From Desulfovibrio sp. (lineage in GTDB: Bacteria > Desulfobacterota > Desulfovibrionia > Desulfovibrionales > Desulfovibrionaceae): a DNA stretch of 18,765 nucleotides. The translations under genes and the position numbers were made by a program. The DNA lies in the NCBI GenBank assembly GCA_031275955.1, contig JAISNZ010000183.1, positions 1 through 18,765 on the forward strand, read 5' to 3'. The notes beneath the pieces are model-generated. The model was not told the DNA's origin, searched no databases, and saw only the letters and a program-made list of their open reading frames with translations. Positions 1-6,716 of the stretch are shown piece after piece; the first letter of the stretch is position 1, and each line of letters starts with the position of its first letter.

Positions 1-715
1 CCGCTTCCGCAAGACCTTGCGCCCAGGCTTCGCGTACCGCCGCCCGCCATATTGCCCGTTCCGTATCGTCTTTGGGCAGGACGGCGGGATTGGGTTTTTC
101 CGGTTCGGGGAACGCGCCGGCCATCAGAAATTCCCGCCAGTGCGGGGCAAAGGGCACAAAGCGGGCCGGTTCAAGGAGTTCATAAGCGGTTTCCGCCGAA
201 CTGGCCGTATCCGGCTTTTCAATCCGCAGGGACGCGCCGGAGCGTGTCAGCACCGGAGGCTGGATCAGGGCCGCGCCTTCGGTCATGAGCAAAGGTGAAA
301 AGTCAAAGGCCGCGTCCAGAATCGCCGCATAGCGTTCCGTGGATTCCAGAAGCCGCTTGTAGCGGTACGCTATGGCCGTCTGGAAGGTGACGAGCTGGGC
401 CGCTTCCCGAACCGCAAGAGGCCGCAGCAGAGTGACGGCGGTGGTTTTTCCCTCCGCGCCCTTCATTTCCAGCAGCCCGGCGAGTTCTTCCGGCTCTCCC
501 CGGCGCGGCCCGGCTGAGGCGTCGGCGGAAATATCCACAACCAGATATTGCCCGCCCGCGTCCTCGGCATAGGCAATGTCCGACGTTTCCTCTTTTTCCG
601 CCACCTGCGGCGGCAAAGGGACAGCGGGCGCGGGTTCGGCGTTCTTTCCGGCGCATCCTGTAAGATACGGGGCAAAGCAGAGAGCAAGGGCGGCAAGGAG
701 CGGGAATTTCCTCAT
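1..715 (-). CDS. dotC: DotC-like type IV secretion lipoprotein (5' part, runs off the window)
   Basis: Reading the minus strand from ATG at 715 gives 238 uninterrupted codons to the window edge. The protein begins with a lipoprotein signal (MRKFPLLAALALCF..., lipobox LTGC with Cys21), so it is probably an outer-membrane-anchored periplasmic protein. The mature part has features I associate with DotC/TraI of IncI and Dot/Icm (type IVB) secretion systems: an alignable segment 'ILDAAFDFSPLL', 'IQPPVLTRSG', then 'YELLEPARFVPFAPHWREFL' and 'ERAIWRAAVREAWAQG'. In Legionella, DotC belongs to the outer-membrane core complex with DotD and DotH. No convincing Shine-Dalgarno precedes the start, but the signal peptide fixes it well. 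The gene is divergent from the aromatic operon and probably belongs to a conjugative or secretion locus extending to the left. The family call rests on remembered motifs, not a search. Confidence 0.72.
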   Translation of the reverse strand, partial: MRKFPLLAALALCFAPYLTGCAGKNAEPAPAVPLPPQVAEKEETSDIAYAEDAGGQYLVVDISADASAGPRRGEPEELAGLLEMKGAEGKTTAVTLLRPLAVREAAQLVTFQTAIAYRYKRLLESTERYAAILDAAFDFSPLLMTEGAALIQPPVLTRSGASLRIEKPDTASSAETAYELLEPARFVPFAPHWREFLMAGAFPEPEKPNPAVLPKDDTERAIWRAAVREAWAQGLAEA

Positions 716-734
716 GACATGCAGGGAAAAATGC

Positions 735-763
735 TTGACAAGATCCGGCCCGCCCTCTATATC
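735..763 (+). promoter_or_regulatory. sigma70-type promoter of the aromatic amino acid operon
   Basis: A perfect -35 hexamer TTGACA (735-740) is followed after exactly 17 nt by TATATC (758-763), a 4/6 match to TATAAT. Transcription would start near 770, about 20 nt before the leader-peptide start codon and about 300 nt before the first enzyme gene. It lies in the divergent gap between the DotC-like gene and the aro genes. It is predicted by inspection only. Confidence 0.65.
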
Positions 764-790
764 TCTTCCCATCTTTTTGGGGAGAACTCC

Positions 791-916
791 GTGAACGCAT
801 TTTTCTTCACAGCCGCGCGGCCTTTTCCGGCTGAAACAGATCCGGCATTCTGGTCCGGTTTCTATTTTGGCTTTACCGCCGCCCGCGGTATGGGGGGGAG
901 TGCTGTCAACGGGTAA
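791..916 (+). CDS. Aromatic leader peptide (Phe/Trp/Tyr-rich, attenuator)
   Basis: A 41-codon ORF starts at GTG 791 and ends at TAA 914-916. A good Shine-Dalgarno (GGGGAG, 779-784) sits 6 nt upstream. The peptide begins MNAFFFTAARPF and contains the cluster FWSGFYFGF at codons 20-28. In total it has 8 Phe, 1 Trp and 1 Tyr among 41 residues. That composition, the position between a promoter and an intrinsic terminator, and the downstream aromatic amino acid genes match leader peptides such as those of E. coli pheA and pheST. Inferred function: ribosomes stall on these codons when charged aromatic tRNAs are scarce, which prevents terminator formation. The peptide itself is unlikely to have another function. 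There are no transmembrane or enzymatic features. Confidence 0.85.
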   Translation: MNAFFFTAARPFPAETDPAFWSGFYFGFTAARGMGGSAVNG

Positions 917-952
917 CGAAAGCAGACAGCGTCACTCCAGGGCCGCAGGCGG
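875..952 (+). promoter_or_regulatory. Mutually exclusive attenuator hairpins (antiterminator region)
   Basis: Three competing pairings can be drawn by eye. ACCGC (875-879) pairs with GCGGT (885-889) as a small hairpin just after the FWSGFYFGF codons. The same segment can instead pair with the 5' arm of the terminator: CCGCC 876-880 with GGCGG 948-952, and GCGGT 885-889 with GCCGC 942-946. That is a plausible antiterminator. A third hairpin spans the leader stop codon: AGTG/CTGTC (899-907) with GACAG/CACT (925-936). The geometry fits ribosome-position-dependent switching. No folding energies were calculated. Confidence 0.5.
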
Positions 953-972
953 TACGCCGGCGGCCCTTTTTT
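940..972 (+). terminator. Intrinsic terminator (attenuator) ahead of the aromatic operon
   Basis: GGGCCGC (940-946) pairs with GCGGCCC (960-966). An inner stem GGCG (948-951) / CGCC (955-958) closes on a 3-nt loop, with a single A/G mismatch between the two stems. Six T residues (967-972) follow immediately. This is a textbook rho-independent terminator, located 24 nt after the leader-peptide stop codon and about 100 nt before the first structural gene. No complete gene ends here, so it most likely controls readthrough into the operon. Confidence 0.85.
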
Positions 973-1070
973 GCGCCGCCGGGGCCGGGCGCGCTCCAGG
1001 GACGGATGACGAAGACGGGCAGTTCGGAAACGGTCCCTTTTCCGAGAACCGGAAAGGAAGGAAAACGTCT

Positions 1071-1874
1071 ATGCAAGTCGGCAAAGCAATCCGTATGGAG
1101 AGGATTTTCAACCGCAATACCCGGAAAAGCATCGTCGTGCCCATGGATCACGGGGTGTCCGCCGGACCTCTCGCGGGACTGGAAGACATGGCCAGGACCG
1201 TGGACGAGGTGGCTGAAGGGGGGGCCAACGCCGTGCTCGGCCACAAGGGGCTTGTCCGCTCCGGGCACCGGCAGAGCGGCCGGGATGTGGGCCTGATCCT
1301 GCACCTGTCCTCCAGCACTGGCCTGTCTCCGACCCCCAACCACAAGGCGCTGACCGCCTCTGTGGAAGACGCCATCCGTCACGGCGCGGACGGCGTTTCC
1401 CTGCACCTCAACCTGGGAGACGCCAATGAGGCGGATATGCTGATGGATTTCGGCCGGGTCGCCCGCGACGCGGAGCGCTGGGGAATGCCCCTCCTGGCCA
1501 TGATCTACGGCCGGGGCCCCAGCATCCCCAACAGCCTGGACCCCGGGGTGATCGCCCATTGCGCGCGCGTGGGCGCGGAACTGGGCGCGGACATCGTCAA
1601 GGTGCCCTATACAGGGGATGTGGACAGCTTCGCCCATGTGGTCGCCTCCTGCTGCGGAGTTCCCGTACTCATCGCGGGAGGCCCGAAAAGCGACGCTACG
1701 GAGGATTTTCTCCGCATGGTCAGCGACGCCATGAAGGCCGGGGCCTCCGGCCTGTCCGTGGGCCGCAACATCTTCCAGCATAAAAGCCCGCGCCGCCTGG
1801 TGTCCGCGCTGACCTGCATCGTCCATGCGGGCCTCAGCGTGGAACAGGCCCTGCAGAGCATGGGGGACGTTTGA
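1071..1874 (+). CDS. aroA': 2-amino-3,7-dideoxy-D-threo-hept-6-ulosonate (ADH) synthase
   Basis: This 267-residue class I (Schiff-base) aldolase of the DeoC/FbaB fold starts a shikimate-pathway entry route that bypasses DAHP synthase. In Methanocaldococcus the family condenses a deoxy-hexosulose phosphate with L-aspartate semialdehyde. Visible motifs are VVPMDHG (Asp26), MIYGRG (Tyr146) and IVKVPYTGD (Lys177), corresponding to the Asp, Tyr and Schiff-base Lys described for the archaeal enzyme. The start at ATG 1071 is chosen because AGGAAGG lies 9 nt upstream and the length fits the family; an open frame extends further upstream through the attenuator but is not coding-like. It is the first enzyme gene after the attenuator and is followed 3 nt later by its pathway partner. 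An FBP-aldolase-like label is common for this family, but the context supports ADH synthase. Confidence 0.9.
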   Translation: MQVGKAIRMERIFNRNTRKSIVVPMDHGVSAGPLAGLEDMARTVDEVAEGGANAVLGHKGLVRSGHRQSGRDVGLILHLSSSTGLSPTPNHKALTASVEDAIRHGADGVSLHLNLGDANEADMLMDFGRVARDAERWGMPLLAMIYGRGPSIPNSLDPGVIAHCARVGAELGADIVKVPYTGDVDSFAHVVASCCGVPVLIAGGPKSDATEDFLRMVSDAMKAGASGLSVGRNIFQHKSPRRLVSALTCIVHAGLSVEQALQSMGDV

Positions 1875-1877
1875 GCC

Positions 1878-2867
1878 ATGAAAAAGGTTCTCTTCAAGGC
1901 CGTGCCCTTCCGCAAGGAGGAGGTGACCCTGGCTCTGGAATCCGGCGTGGACGGCCTTCTGGTGCCCGGGGAAGACCGGGACGCCGCCGCCGGCCTCGCC
2001 CGTTGCCTTGTCCTGGCGGAAGGAGAGGCGGAGGGGATTGTCCTGGCTTCCCGTGAGGATGAAAGCCGCGCCGCGGCGCTGCTGGACAGCGGACGGACGG
2101 TGGTCCTGCGCCGGGGATGGGAAATTATTCCCGTGGAAAATCTCCTGGCCCGCGCGCACGCGGCTGGGTCTTCGGGCGCGCTGGCCCTGGAGGTCGCCGG
2201 GGCGGAGGATGCCGCCCTGGCCGCGGGAATCCTGGAAAAGGGCGTGGATATCCTCCTGGTGGTCCGCGAGGGTCTTGCCGACATCGCTGCCATTGTCGCC
2301 CTGGCGCGATCCCCCGGCCGCCCCCTTGCCCTGACGGAAGCCGTGGTCACGCATGTCGCCCCTGCGGGGATGGGACACAGGGTCTGCGTGGATACCCTTT
2401 CCCTGTTCGCCGCCGGCCAGGGCATGCTGACGGGAAACTCCGCCGCCTTTACCTTCCTGGTCAACGCGGAAACGGAGCATAACGAATATGTGGCCTCCCG
2501 CCCCTTCCGCATCAATGCCGGGGCCGTGCACGCCTATGCCCTCATGCCCAAAGACAGGACCGCCTATCTGGAAGAACTGCGCGCGGGCGGGGAGGTGCTC
2601 ATCGCGGATCACGAAGGGGTCTGCCGGACAGCCGTCGTGGGCAGGGTCAAGGTGGAAAGGCGGCCCATGCTCCTTGTCCGGGCCAGGGCCGGCGACGCGG
2701 AAGGCTCCGTCTTCCTGCAGAATGCGGAAACCATCCGCCTGGTCCGGCCGGGGGGAAGCCCGGTGAGCGTGGTCTCCCTTGTCCCCGGCGATACAATCCT
2801 CTGCCGCCTGGACGAGGCCGGACGCCATTTCGGCATGCGCATCAAGGAAACCATCAGGGAAGAATGA
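1878..2867 (+). CDS. aroB': 3-dehydroquinate synthase II (AroB' type)
   Basis: This 329-residue member of the DHQ synthase II family oxidatively deaminates and cyclises ADH, the product of the preceding gene, to 3-dehydroquinate. It is unrelated in fold to the classical AroB. Family signatures visible are HRVCVDTLSLFAAGQGML (residues 167-184), FLVNAE (193-198), 'YVASRPFRINAGAVHAY' (204-220) and VVGRVKVERRPMLL (253-266). The N-terminal third is the more divergent nucleotide-binding part. It starts 3 nt after the upstream stop, with a G-rich Shine-Dalgarno inside the end of the ADH synthase gene, indicating co-transcription and probably translational coupling. The adjacency of this pair is what defines the archaeal-type pathway. 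Confidence 0.92.
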   Translation: MKKVLFKAVPFRKEEVTLALESGVDGLLVPGEDRDAAAGLARCLVLAEGEAEGIVLASREDESRAAALLDSGRTVVLRRGWEIIPVENLLARAHAAGSSGALALEVAGAEDAALAAGILEKGVDILLVVREGLADIAAIVALARSPGRPLALTEAVVTHVAPAGMGHRVCVDTLSLFAAGQGMLTGNSAAFTFLVNAETEHNEYVASRPFRINAGAVHAYALMPKDRTAYLEELRAGGEVLIADHEGVCRTAVVGRVKVERRPMLLVRARAGDAEGSVFLQNAETIRLVRPGGSPVSVVSLVPGDTILCRLDEAGRHFGMRIKETIREE

Positions 2868-2868
2868 G

Positions 2869-4005
2869 ATGTGCCCCTCAAATCCCAAAATCCAGGAACC
2901 AGCCGCCCCGCCGCCGGACGGCAGGGACGCCCGCCTGGAGCGGCTACGCGAAACCATTGACGCCCTTGACGCCGATCTGCTGGCCCTCCTGAACCGGCGC
3001 GCCGCCGCCAGCATGGAGGTGGGCCGGCTTAAGGCGGAAACCGGCGCGCCCGTCTTCCGGCCCGGCCGGGAAGAGGCCCTGTTGGGCCGCCTCCTCGCCG
3101 CCAATGACGGCCCTTTGCAGGAAGAACACATCCGGAGCATCTACCGGGAAATCCTCTCCGCCTCGCGAGCCCTGCAGCGCCCTTTGCGCGTCGCCTTTCT
3201 CGGGCCGGAAGGCACCTTTTCCCACATGGCCTGCCTTGAGCATTTCAGCTCGGGCGTCAGCTGCGTGCCCATGGCCCACCTGGAGGACATCTTCGAGGCC
3301 GTGGAAAAGCGCGCCTGCGAACTGGGCGTCGTCCCCCTGGAAAACGCCGTGTACGGCACCGTTGTCCAGAGTCTGGATCTCTTTGCCCGCTACGAGGTTT
3401 TCGTGCAGGCGGAATGGATCAGCCGCATTCACTTAAGCCTCCTGAGCAGAGCCGCCTCCCTGGCCGGCGTCCAAATCGTCTATTCCCATGCCCAGCCCCT
3501 GGGCCAATGCGCTTCCTGGTTGCGCCAGAACCTCCCCCAGGCCAAGCAGGTTTCCCTGGAAAGCACAGCCGCCGCCGCCCACCGGGCCTCACGGGAGGAA
3601 GACAGCGCCGCCGTGGCCCACGCCGGTCTGGCCGAAAGCCTGGGGCTCGGCATCCTGGCCTCCAGCATCGACGACATCCCCGACAACAGCACCCGTTTTT
3701 TCGTTATTGGCCCCTCCCCCGCGGCGGAACCGGGCGCCAACAAGTCCTCCCTCCTTTTCGCCCTGGCCGATAAACCCGGCAGCCTGGCCGGGGTGCTGCA
3801 CATCCTCGCCGCGGCGGACATCAATCTGAGCAAGCTCGAATCGCGTCCCCTGCGGGAGGAACGCTGGAAATACCTCTTTTTCGCCGATCTGGACTGCGAT
3901 CTGACGAGCGGGGAAAACGCCCCTGTCCTGCAGGCCATGCGCGACTACTGCCTGCGCCTGCGCGTCCTGGGGGTCTACCCGGCGGCGCGGCGCCCCCCGG
4001 CATAG
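2869..4005 (+). CDS. pheA: Bifunctional chorismate mutase / prephenate dehydratase (P-protein)
   Basis: The 378-residue protein converts chorismate to prephenate and then to phenylpyruvate for Phe synthesis. An AroQ-type chorismate mutase domain lies at about residues 20-103 (RLRETIDALDADLLALLNRR...). The prephenate dehydratase domain covers about 106-282 (VAFLGPEGTFSHMA, SHAQPLGQC, and DNSTRFFVIG with the conserved TRF at 275-277). A regulatory ACT domain spans about 292-370 with the Phe-binding ESRP motif (324-327). The loop usually reading EN(S/T)xxG is ENAVYG here (158-163). The start at ATG 2869 has AGGGAAGA 5 nt upstream and lies 1 nt after the aroB' stop. A frame open further upstream is overlap with aroB'. 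The intact ACT domain suggests feedback control by Phe on top of attenuation. Confidence 0.95.
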   Translation: MCPSNPKIQEPAAPPPDGRDARLERLRETIDALDADLLALLNRRAAASMEVGRLKAETGAPVFRPGREEALLGRLLAANDGPLQEEHIRSIYREILSASRALQRPLRVAFLGPEGTFSHMACLEHFSSGVSCVPMAHLEDIFEAVEKRACELGVVPLENAVYGTVVQSLDLFARYEVFVQAEWISRIHLSLLSRAASLAGVQIVYSHAQPLGQCASWLRQNLPQAKQVSLESTAAAAHRASREEDSAAVAHAGLAESLGLGILASSIDDIPDNSTRFFVIGPSPAAEPGANKSSLLFALADKPGSLAGVLHILAAADINLSKLESRPLREERWKYLFFADLDCDLTSGENAPVLQAMRDYCLRLRVLGVYPAARRPPA

Positions 4006-4015
4006 GGACCTGTTG

Positions 4016-4837
4016 ATGAATCCTTCTGAAGCCAATCCGGCCGCGCCGGACAGCCCGGCCGCGGGGGACGCCCGCGACGGGACAGGCTTTGCCCCGCTCT
4101 GCGTTGTGGGCGGCAAGGGCCGGATGGGGAGCCTGTTTCTGCGGGAGTGCGCGCGGGCGGGGTATCCTGTGCGCGGCCTGGAGAAGGCTCCAGACCAGGA
4201 CGACGGCGCGGCGGCCCTGTCCCTCAGCCGTCTTGTCCTGCTCTGCCTGCCCGTTACCGCCCTCGAGTCCGCGCTGCGGGACATCGGGCCGCAGCTTGGG
4301 CCGGATCATCTGCTCATGGACATAACCTCCGTAAAGACCCTCCCCCTGCTCTGGATGGAAAGGGCCTTTTCCGGCCAGATTGTCGGCGCGCACCCCCTTT
4401 TCGGACCCGAACCGCGGCCGGAGGAGATGCGGGTGGCCCTGGTGCGGGGAAAGAGAACCGGGGATGCCGCCTGCCGGGAGGCGGAAGGCCTCTTTAGGCG
4501 GATCGGCTGCGCGACTTTCTGGACCACGGCCGAAGAGCACGACGCCGGCGTCAGTCTGGCCCAGTCCCTGAATTTTACCGTAAGCGCCGCCTATTTCTGC
4601 GCCCTGGCCCGCCATAAGGGTATTGAGCCCTTTCTGACCCCTTCCTTCAGACGCCACCTGGAAGGGGCCCGCAAACACCTGACCAGGGACGCCGATATGT
4701 TTTGCGCCTTTACGGCCATGAATCCCGAATATCCCAAGGCCCTGGCCCGCTACCGCTCCATCCTGGAGGAGGCCCTGGCCGGAGGTCTGGAGCGCATTGC
4801 CGCCGAGGCCGCTCTCTGGTATGCAAAATTCCCCTGA
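4016..4837 (+). CDS. tyrA: Prephenate dehydrogenase
   Basis: This 273-residue protein would oxidatively decarboxylate prephenate to 4-hydroxyphenylpyruvate for Tyr synthesis. A Rossmann motif VVGGKGRMG (residues 30-38) resembles the GGxGxMG form of E. coli TyrA. DITSVK (102-107), GAHPLFGPE (124-132) and EEHD (173-176) are also family hallmarks. The helix that carries the catalytic His in E. coli TyrA (His197) reads LAQSLNFTVSAAYF here, which puts Phe187 at the His position (see findings). It is monofunctional: no mutase domain is fused. ATG 4016 is preferred over an adjacent TTG at 4013; a weak AGGGA precedes it. It lies 10 nt after pheA. The function is assigned from fold motifs and context, and activity is less certain because of the missing His. 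Confidence 0.85.
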   Translation: MNPSEANPAAPDSPAAGDARDGTGFAPLCVVGGKGRMGSLFLRECARAGYPVRGLEKAPDQDDGAAALSLSRLVLLCLPVTALESALRDIGPQLGPDHLLMDITSVKTLPLLWMERAFSGQIVGAHPLFGPEPRPEEMRVALVRGKRTGDAACREAEGLFRRIGCATFWTTAEEHDAGVSLAQSLNFTVSAAYFCALARHKGIEPFLTPSFRRHLEGARKHLTRDADMFCAFTAMNPEYPKALARYRSILEEALAGGLERIAAEAALWYAKFP

Positions 4838-4903
4838 TTCCCCGAGGCCCTGCCCGGCGGAGAGGCGGTTTCGCGGGAGAATCAGAACAAGCCGGAGAAA
4901 GGC

Positions 4904-6184
4904 ATGAAATACGCTGTGGAACGATCCTCCCTGAACGGCTCCCTCCGGGTCACCAGCTCCAAGTCTCAGACCATGCGGGCCATCCTGCTTGCCTCCATGT
5001 CCCCGGATACCAGCACCATCCGCCATCCCCTGGCCTCTCCGGACACGGAGGCCATGATCGCGGCCTGTTCCGCCTTCGGCGCGCGTATTGAGCGGCATGG
5101 GGACAGCCTTGTCCTTGCCGGGGCGGGAAACAGGCTGGCTGTGCCCCGGCAGGTGATCGACGTAGGCAATTCCGGGCAGGTCCTGCGTTTCGGCGCGGCC
5201 ATGGCCGCCCGCCTTCCCCTCTATACCGTGTTCACGGGGGATGAATCCGTCTGTTCCCTCCGGCCCATGCAGCCCCTGCTGGACGCGCTGACCTGCCTGG
5301 GAGCCTTTGCCGTGTCCAGCAGGAACGACGGACATGCCCCCATTATCGTCAAAGGCCCGGTCCGGCCCGGCCGCGCGCGCATGGACGGCCGGGATTCGCA
5401 GCCGGTTTCCGCCATGCTCCTGCTGGCCGCCTTCCTTCCGGGGACCACCCGTCTGGAGGTGGAGTCTCCCGGCGAACAACCCTGGATCGATCTCACCCTG
5501 TCCTGGCTGGACAGGCTGGGCGTCCCCTGCAGCAACGAAAACTACAGCGCCTATACGCTGACGGGCCCGAGCGCCTGTCCGGGTTTTCGCTACACCGTGC
5601 CGGGGGACTGGAGTTCCGCCGCCTTCCCCATTGCCGCGGCCCTGGCGACCAATTCCGCCCTTACCCTGGAGAACATGGACATCCGCGATCCCCAGGGAGA
5701 CAAGGCGGTGCTCGCCCTCTGGGAACGCATGGGCGCCCGTTTCACCATTGACGAAGGGGCCGGAACCGTTTTCGTCCACCAGCACCAGGGCCTGCATGGG
5801 ACCGGAATGGACGTGAACGCCGTCATTGACGCGCTCCCCGTGCTGGCCGCGGTGGCCTGTTTCGCCCAAAGCCCCACCGTCATCACGGGCGCGGCCATTG
5901 CCCGGCGCAAGGAAAGCGACAGAATTTCGGCCATTGCCGGGGAACTTGCCAAAATGGGGGCCAGGATTGAGGAACAGGAGGACGGGCTGACCATATACCC
6001 CGCCGTGCTGCGCGGCGCCGTCGTGCATTCCCGGCGCGATCACCGCATTGCCATGGCCCTGACCGTGGCGGGTCTGGCCTGCGGCCGGACCGTCGTTGAG
6101 GACACGGCCTGCGTCGCCAAGAGCTTTCCGGGCTTCGCCGCCGCCCTGCGCGGCGTCGGGGCCTTCATCCGGGAATACGTCTGA
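4904..6184 (+). CDS. aroA: 5-enolpyruvylshikimate-3-phosphate (EPSP) synthase
   Basis: The 426-residue enzyme transfers enolpyruvyl from PEP to shikimate-3-phosphate, the sixth common step. Conserved elements are SSKSQTMRA (18-26, with catalytic-region Lys20), DVGNSGQVLRF (86-96), GDWSSAAFPIAAAL (234-247), VIDALPVLA (307-315, Asp309 equivalent to the general base), RRKESDRI (334-341, Glu337), DHRIAMAL (379-386) and AKSFPGF (405-411). The usual GN(S/A)GT segment of the PEP-binding loop has Gln in place of Thr. Length and both lobes are complete. GGAGAAAGG precedes ATG 4904 by 2-3 nt. A 66-nt gap separates it from tyrA, the largest inside the operon, with nothing recognisable in it. Downstream aroK begins 4 nt after its stop. 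Confidence 0.96.
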   Translation: MKYAVERSSLNGSLRVTSSKSQTMRAILLASMSPDTSTIRHPLASPDTEAMIAACSAFGARIERHGDSLVLAGAGNRLAVPRQVIDVGNSGQVLRFGAAMAARLPLYTVFTGDESVCSLRPMQPLLDALTCLGAFAVSSRNDGHAPIIVKGPVRPGRARMDGRDSQPVSAMLLLAAFLPGTTRLEVESPGEQPWIDLTLSWLDRLGVPCSNENYSAYTLTGPSACPGFRYTVPGDWSSAAFPIAAALATNSALTLENMDIRDPQGDKAVLALWERMGARFTIDEGAGTVFVHQHQGLHGTGMDVNAVIDALPVLAAVACFAQSPTVITGAAIARRKESDRISAIAGELAKMGARIEEQEDGLTIYPAVLRGAVVHSRRDHRIAMALTVAGLACGRTVVEDTACVAKSFPGFAAALRGVGAFIREYV

Positions 6185-6188
6185 AACC

Positions 6189-6716
6189 ATGAACATCCTG
6201 CTCATCGGCTTCAAATCCTGCGGCAAAAGCACCCTCGGCGCCCGGCTGGCCTCGCTGGGCGGCAGGGTCTTTCTGGATGCCGACACCCTGGTGGAGGATC
6301 TCGTCTGCCGCCTTCAGGGCGCGCGGCTGTCCTGCCGGGAGATCTATGCCCGCTTCGGGGCTTCCTTTTTCCGGGACATGGAGACGCGGACGCTGCGGAC
6401 ATTGTCCCGGCTGGACAATGCCGTGATTGCCACCGGCGGCGGGGTTGTCCTGCGGCCGGAAAACATCCCTCTGCTGCAGGCCGCCGGGCTGTGCGTCTTT
6501 CTGGATCTTCCCCTGCCCGTTCTGGCAAGGCGGCTGCAAGGGCAGGCGGATTCCCCCCTGTTCCGGGAAAGGGGGATTGCCGCCGTTTACGAGGAAAGGC
6601 GCCCCCTGTATCTGGCGGCGGCCCGCCTTTGCCTCAGCGCGCGGGGGGACGAGACGGCGGATTCCCTTGCCCGCGCCCTTGTCCGCCGCATCCGGGAGGA
6701 AGGTCATGGCCAGTAA
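6189..6716 (+). CDS. aroK: Shikimate kinase
   Basis: The 175-residue P-loop kinase phosphorylates shikimate at the 3-OH using ATP. It has Walker A GFKSCGKST (7-15), the shikimate-binding DADTLVE (30-36), a family-like segment IYARFGASFFRDMETRTL (52-69), GGG in ATGGGVV (81-87), the lid segment SPLFRERG (122-129) and the adenine-side RRPLYLAAA (137-145). Length is typical. The start at ATG 6189, 4 nt after aroA, places the P-loop at the normal distance from the N-terminus; an in-frame upstream extension lies inside aroA and is not part of the protein. Its last 11 nt overlap the start of aroC. Walker A carries KSC where the family usually has MGxG-type residues, but the essential GKST is intact. 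Confidence 0.93.
   Translation: MNILLIGFKSCGKSTLGARLASLGGRVFLDADTLVEDLVCRLQGARLSCREIYARFGASFFRDMETRTLRTLSRLDNAVIATGGGVVLRPENIPLLQAAGLCVFLDLPLPVLARRLQGQADSPLFRERGIAAVYEERRPLYLAAARLCLSARGDETADSLARALVRRIREEGHGQ

Noticed and set aside
303..800. A 165-codon minus-strand frame overlapping the DotC-like gene
   Set aside because: A different frame from the lipoprotein reading. The Arg/Gly/Cys-rich translation has no signal peptide or family pattern, whereas the other frame has a lipobox and DotC-like motifs.
867..1070. N-terminal extension of the ADH synthase frame through the attenuator
   Set aside because: It would translate the terminator region and overlap the leader peptide. The conserved N-terminus and Shine-Dalgarno support ATG 1071.
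906..3140. A 744-codon open frame on the minus strand opposite the ADH synthase, aroB' and pheA genes
   Set aside because: It is antisense to three strongly recognised enzymes. Its translation is Gly/His/Gln/Arg-rich with no domain, as expected for a codon-phase shadow in GC-rich DNA.
3821..6286. An 821-codon minus-strand open frame opposite pheA, tyrA and aroA
   Set aside because: Antisense shadow with biased composition and no recognisable motif; the plus-strand genes are unambiguous.
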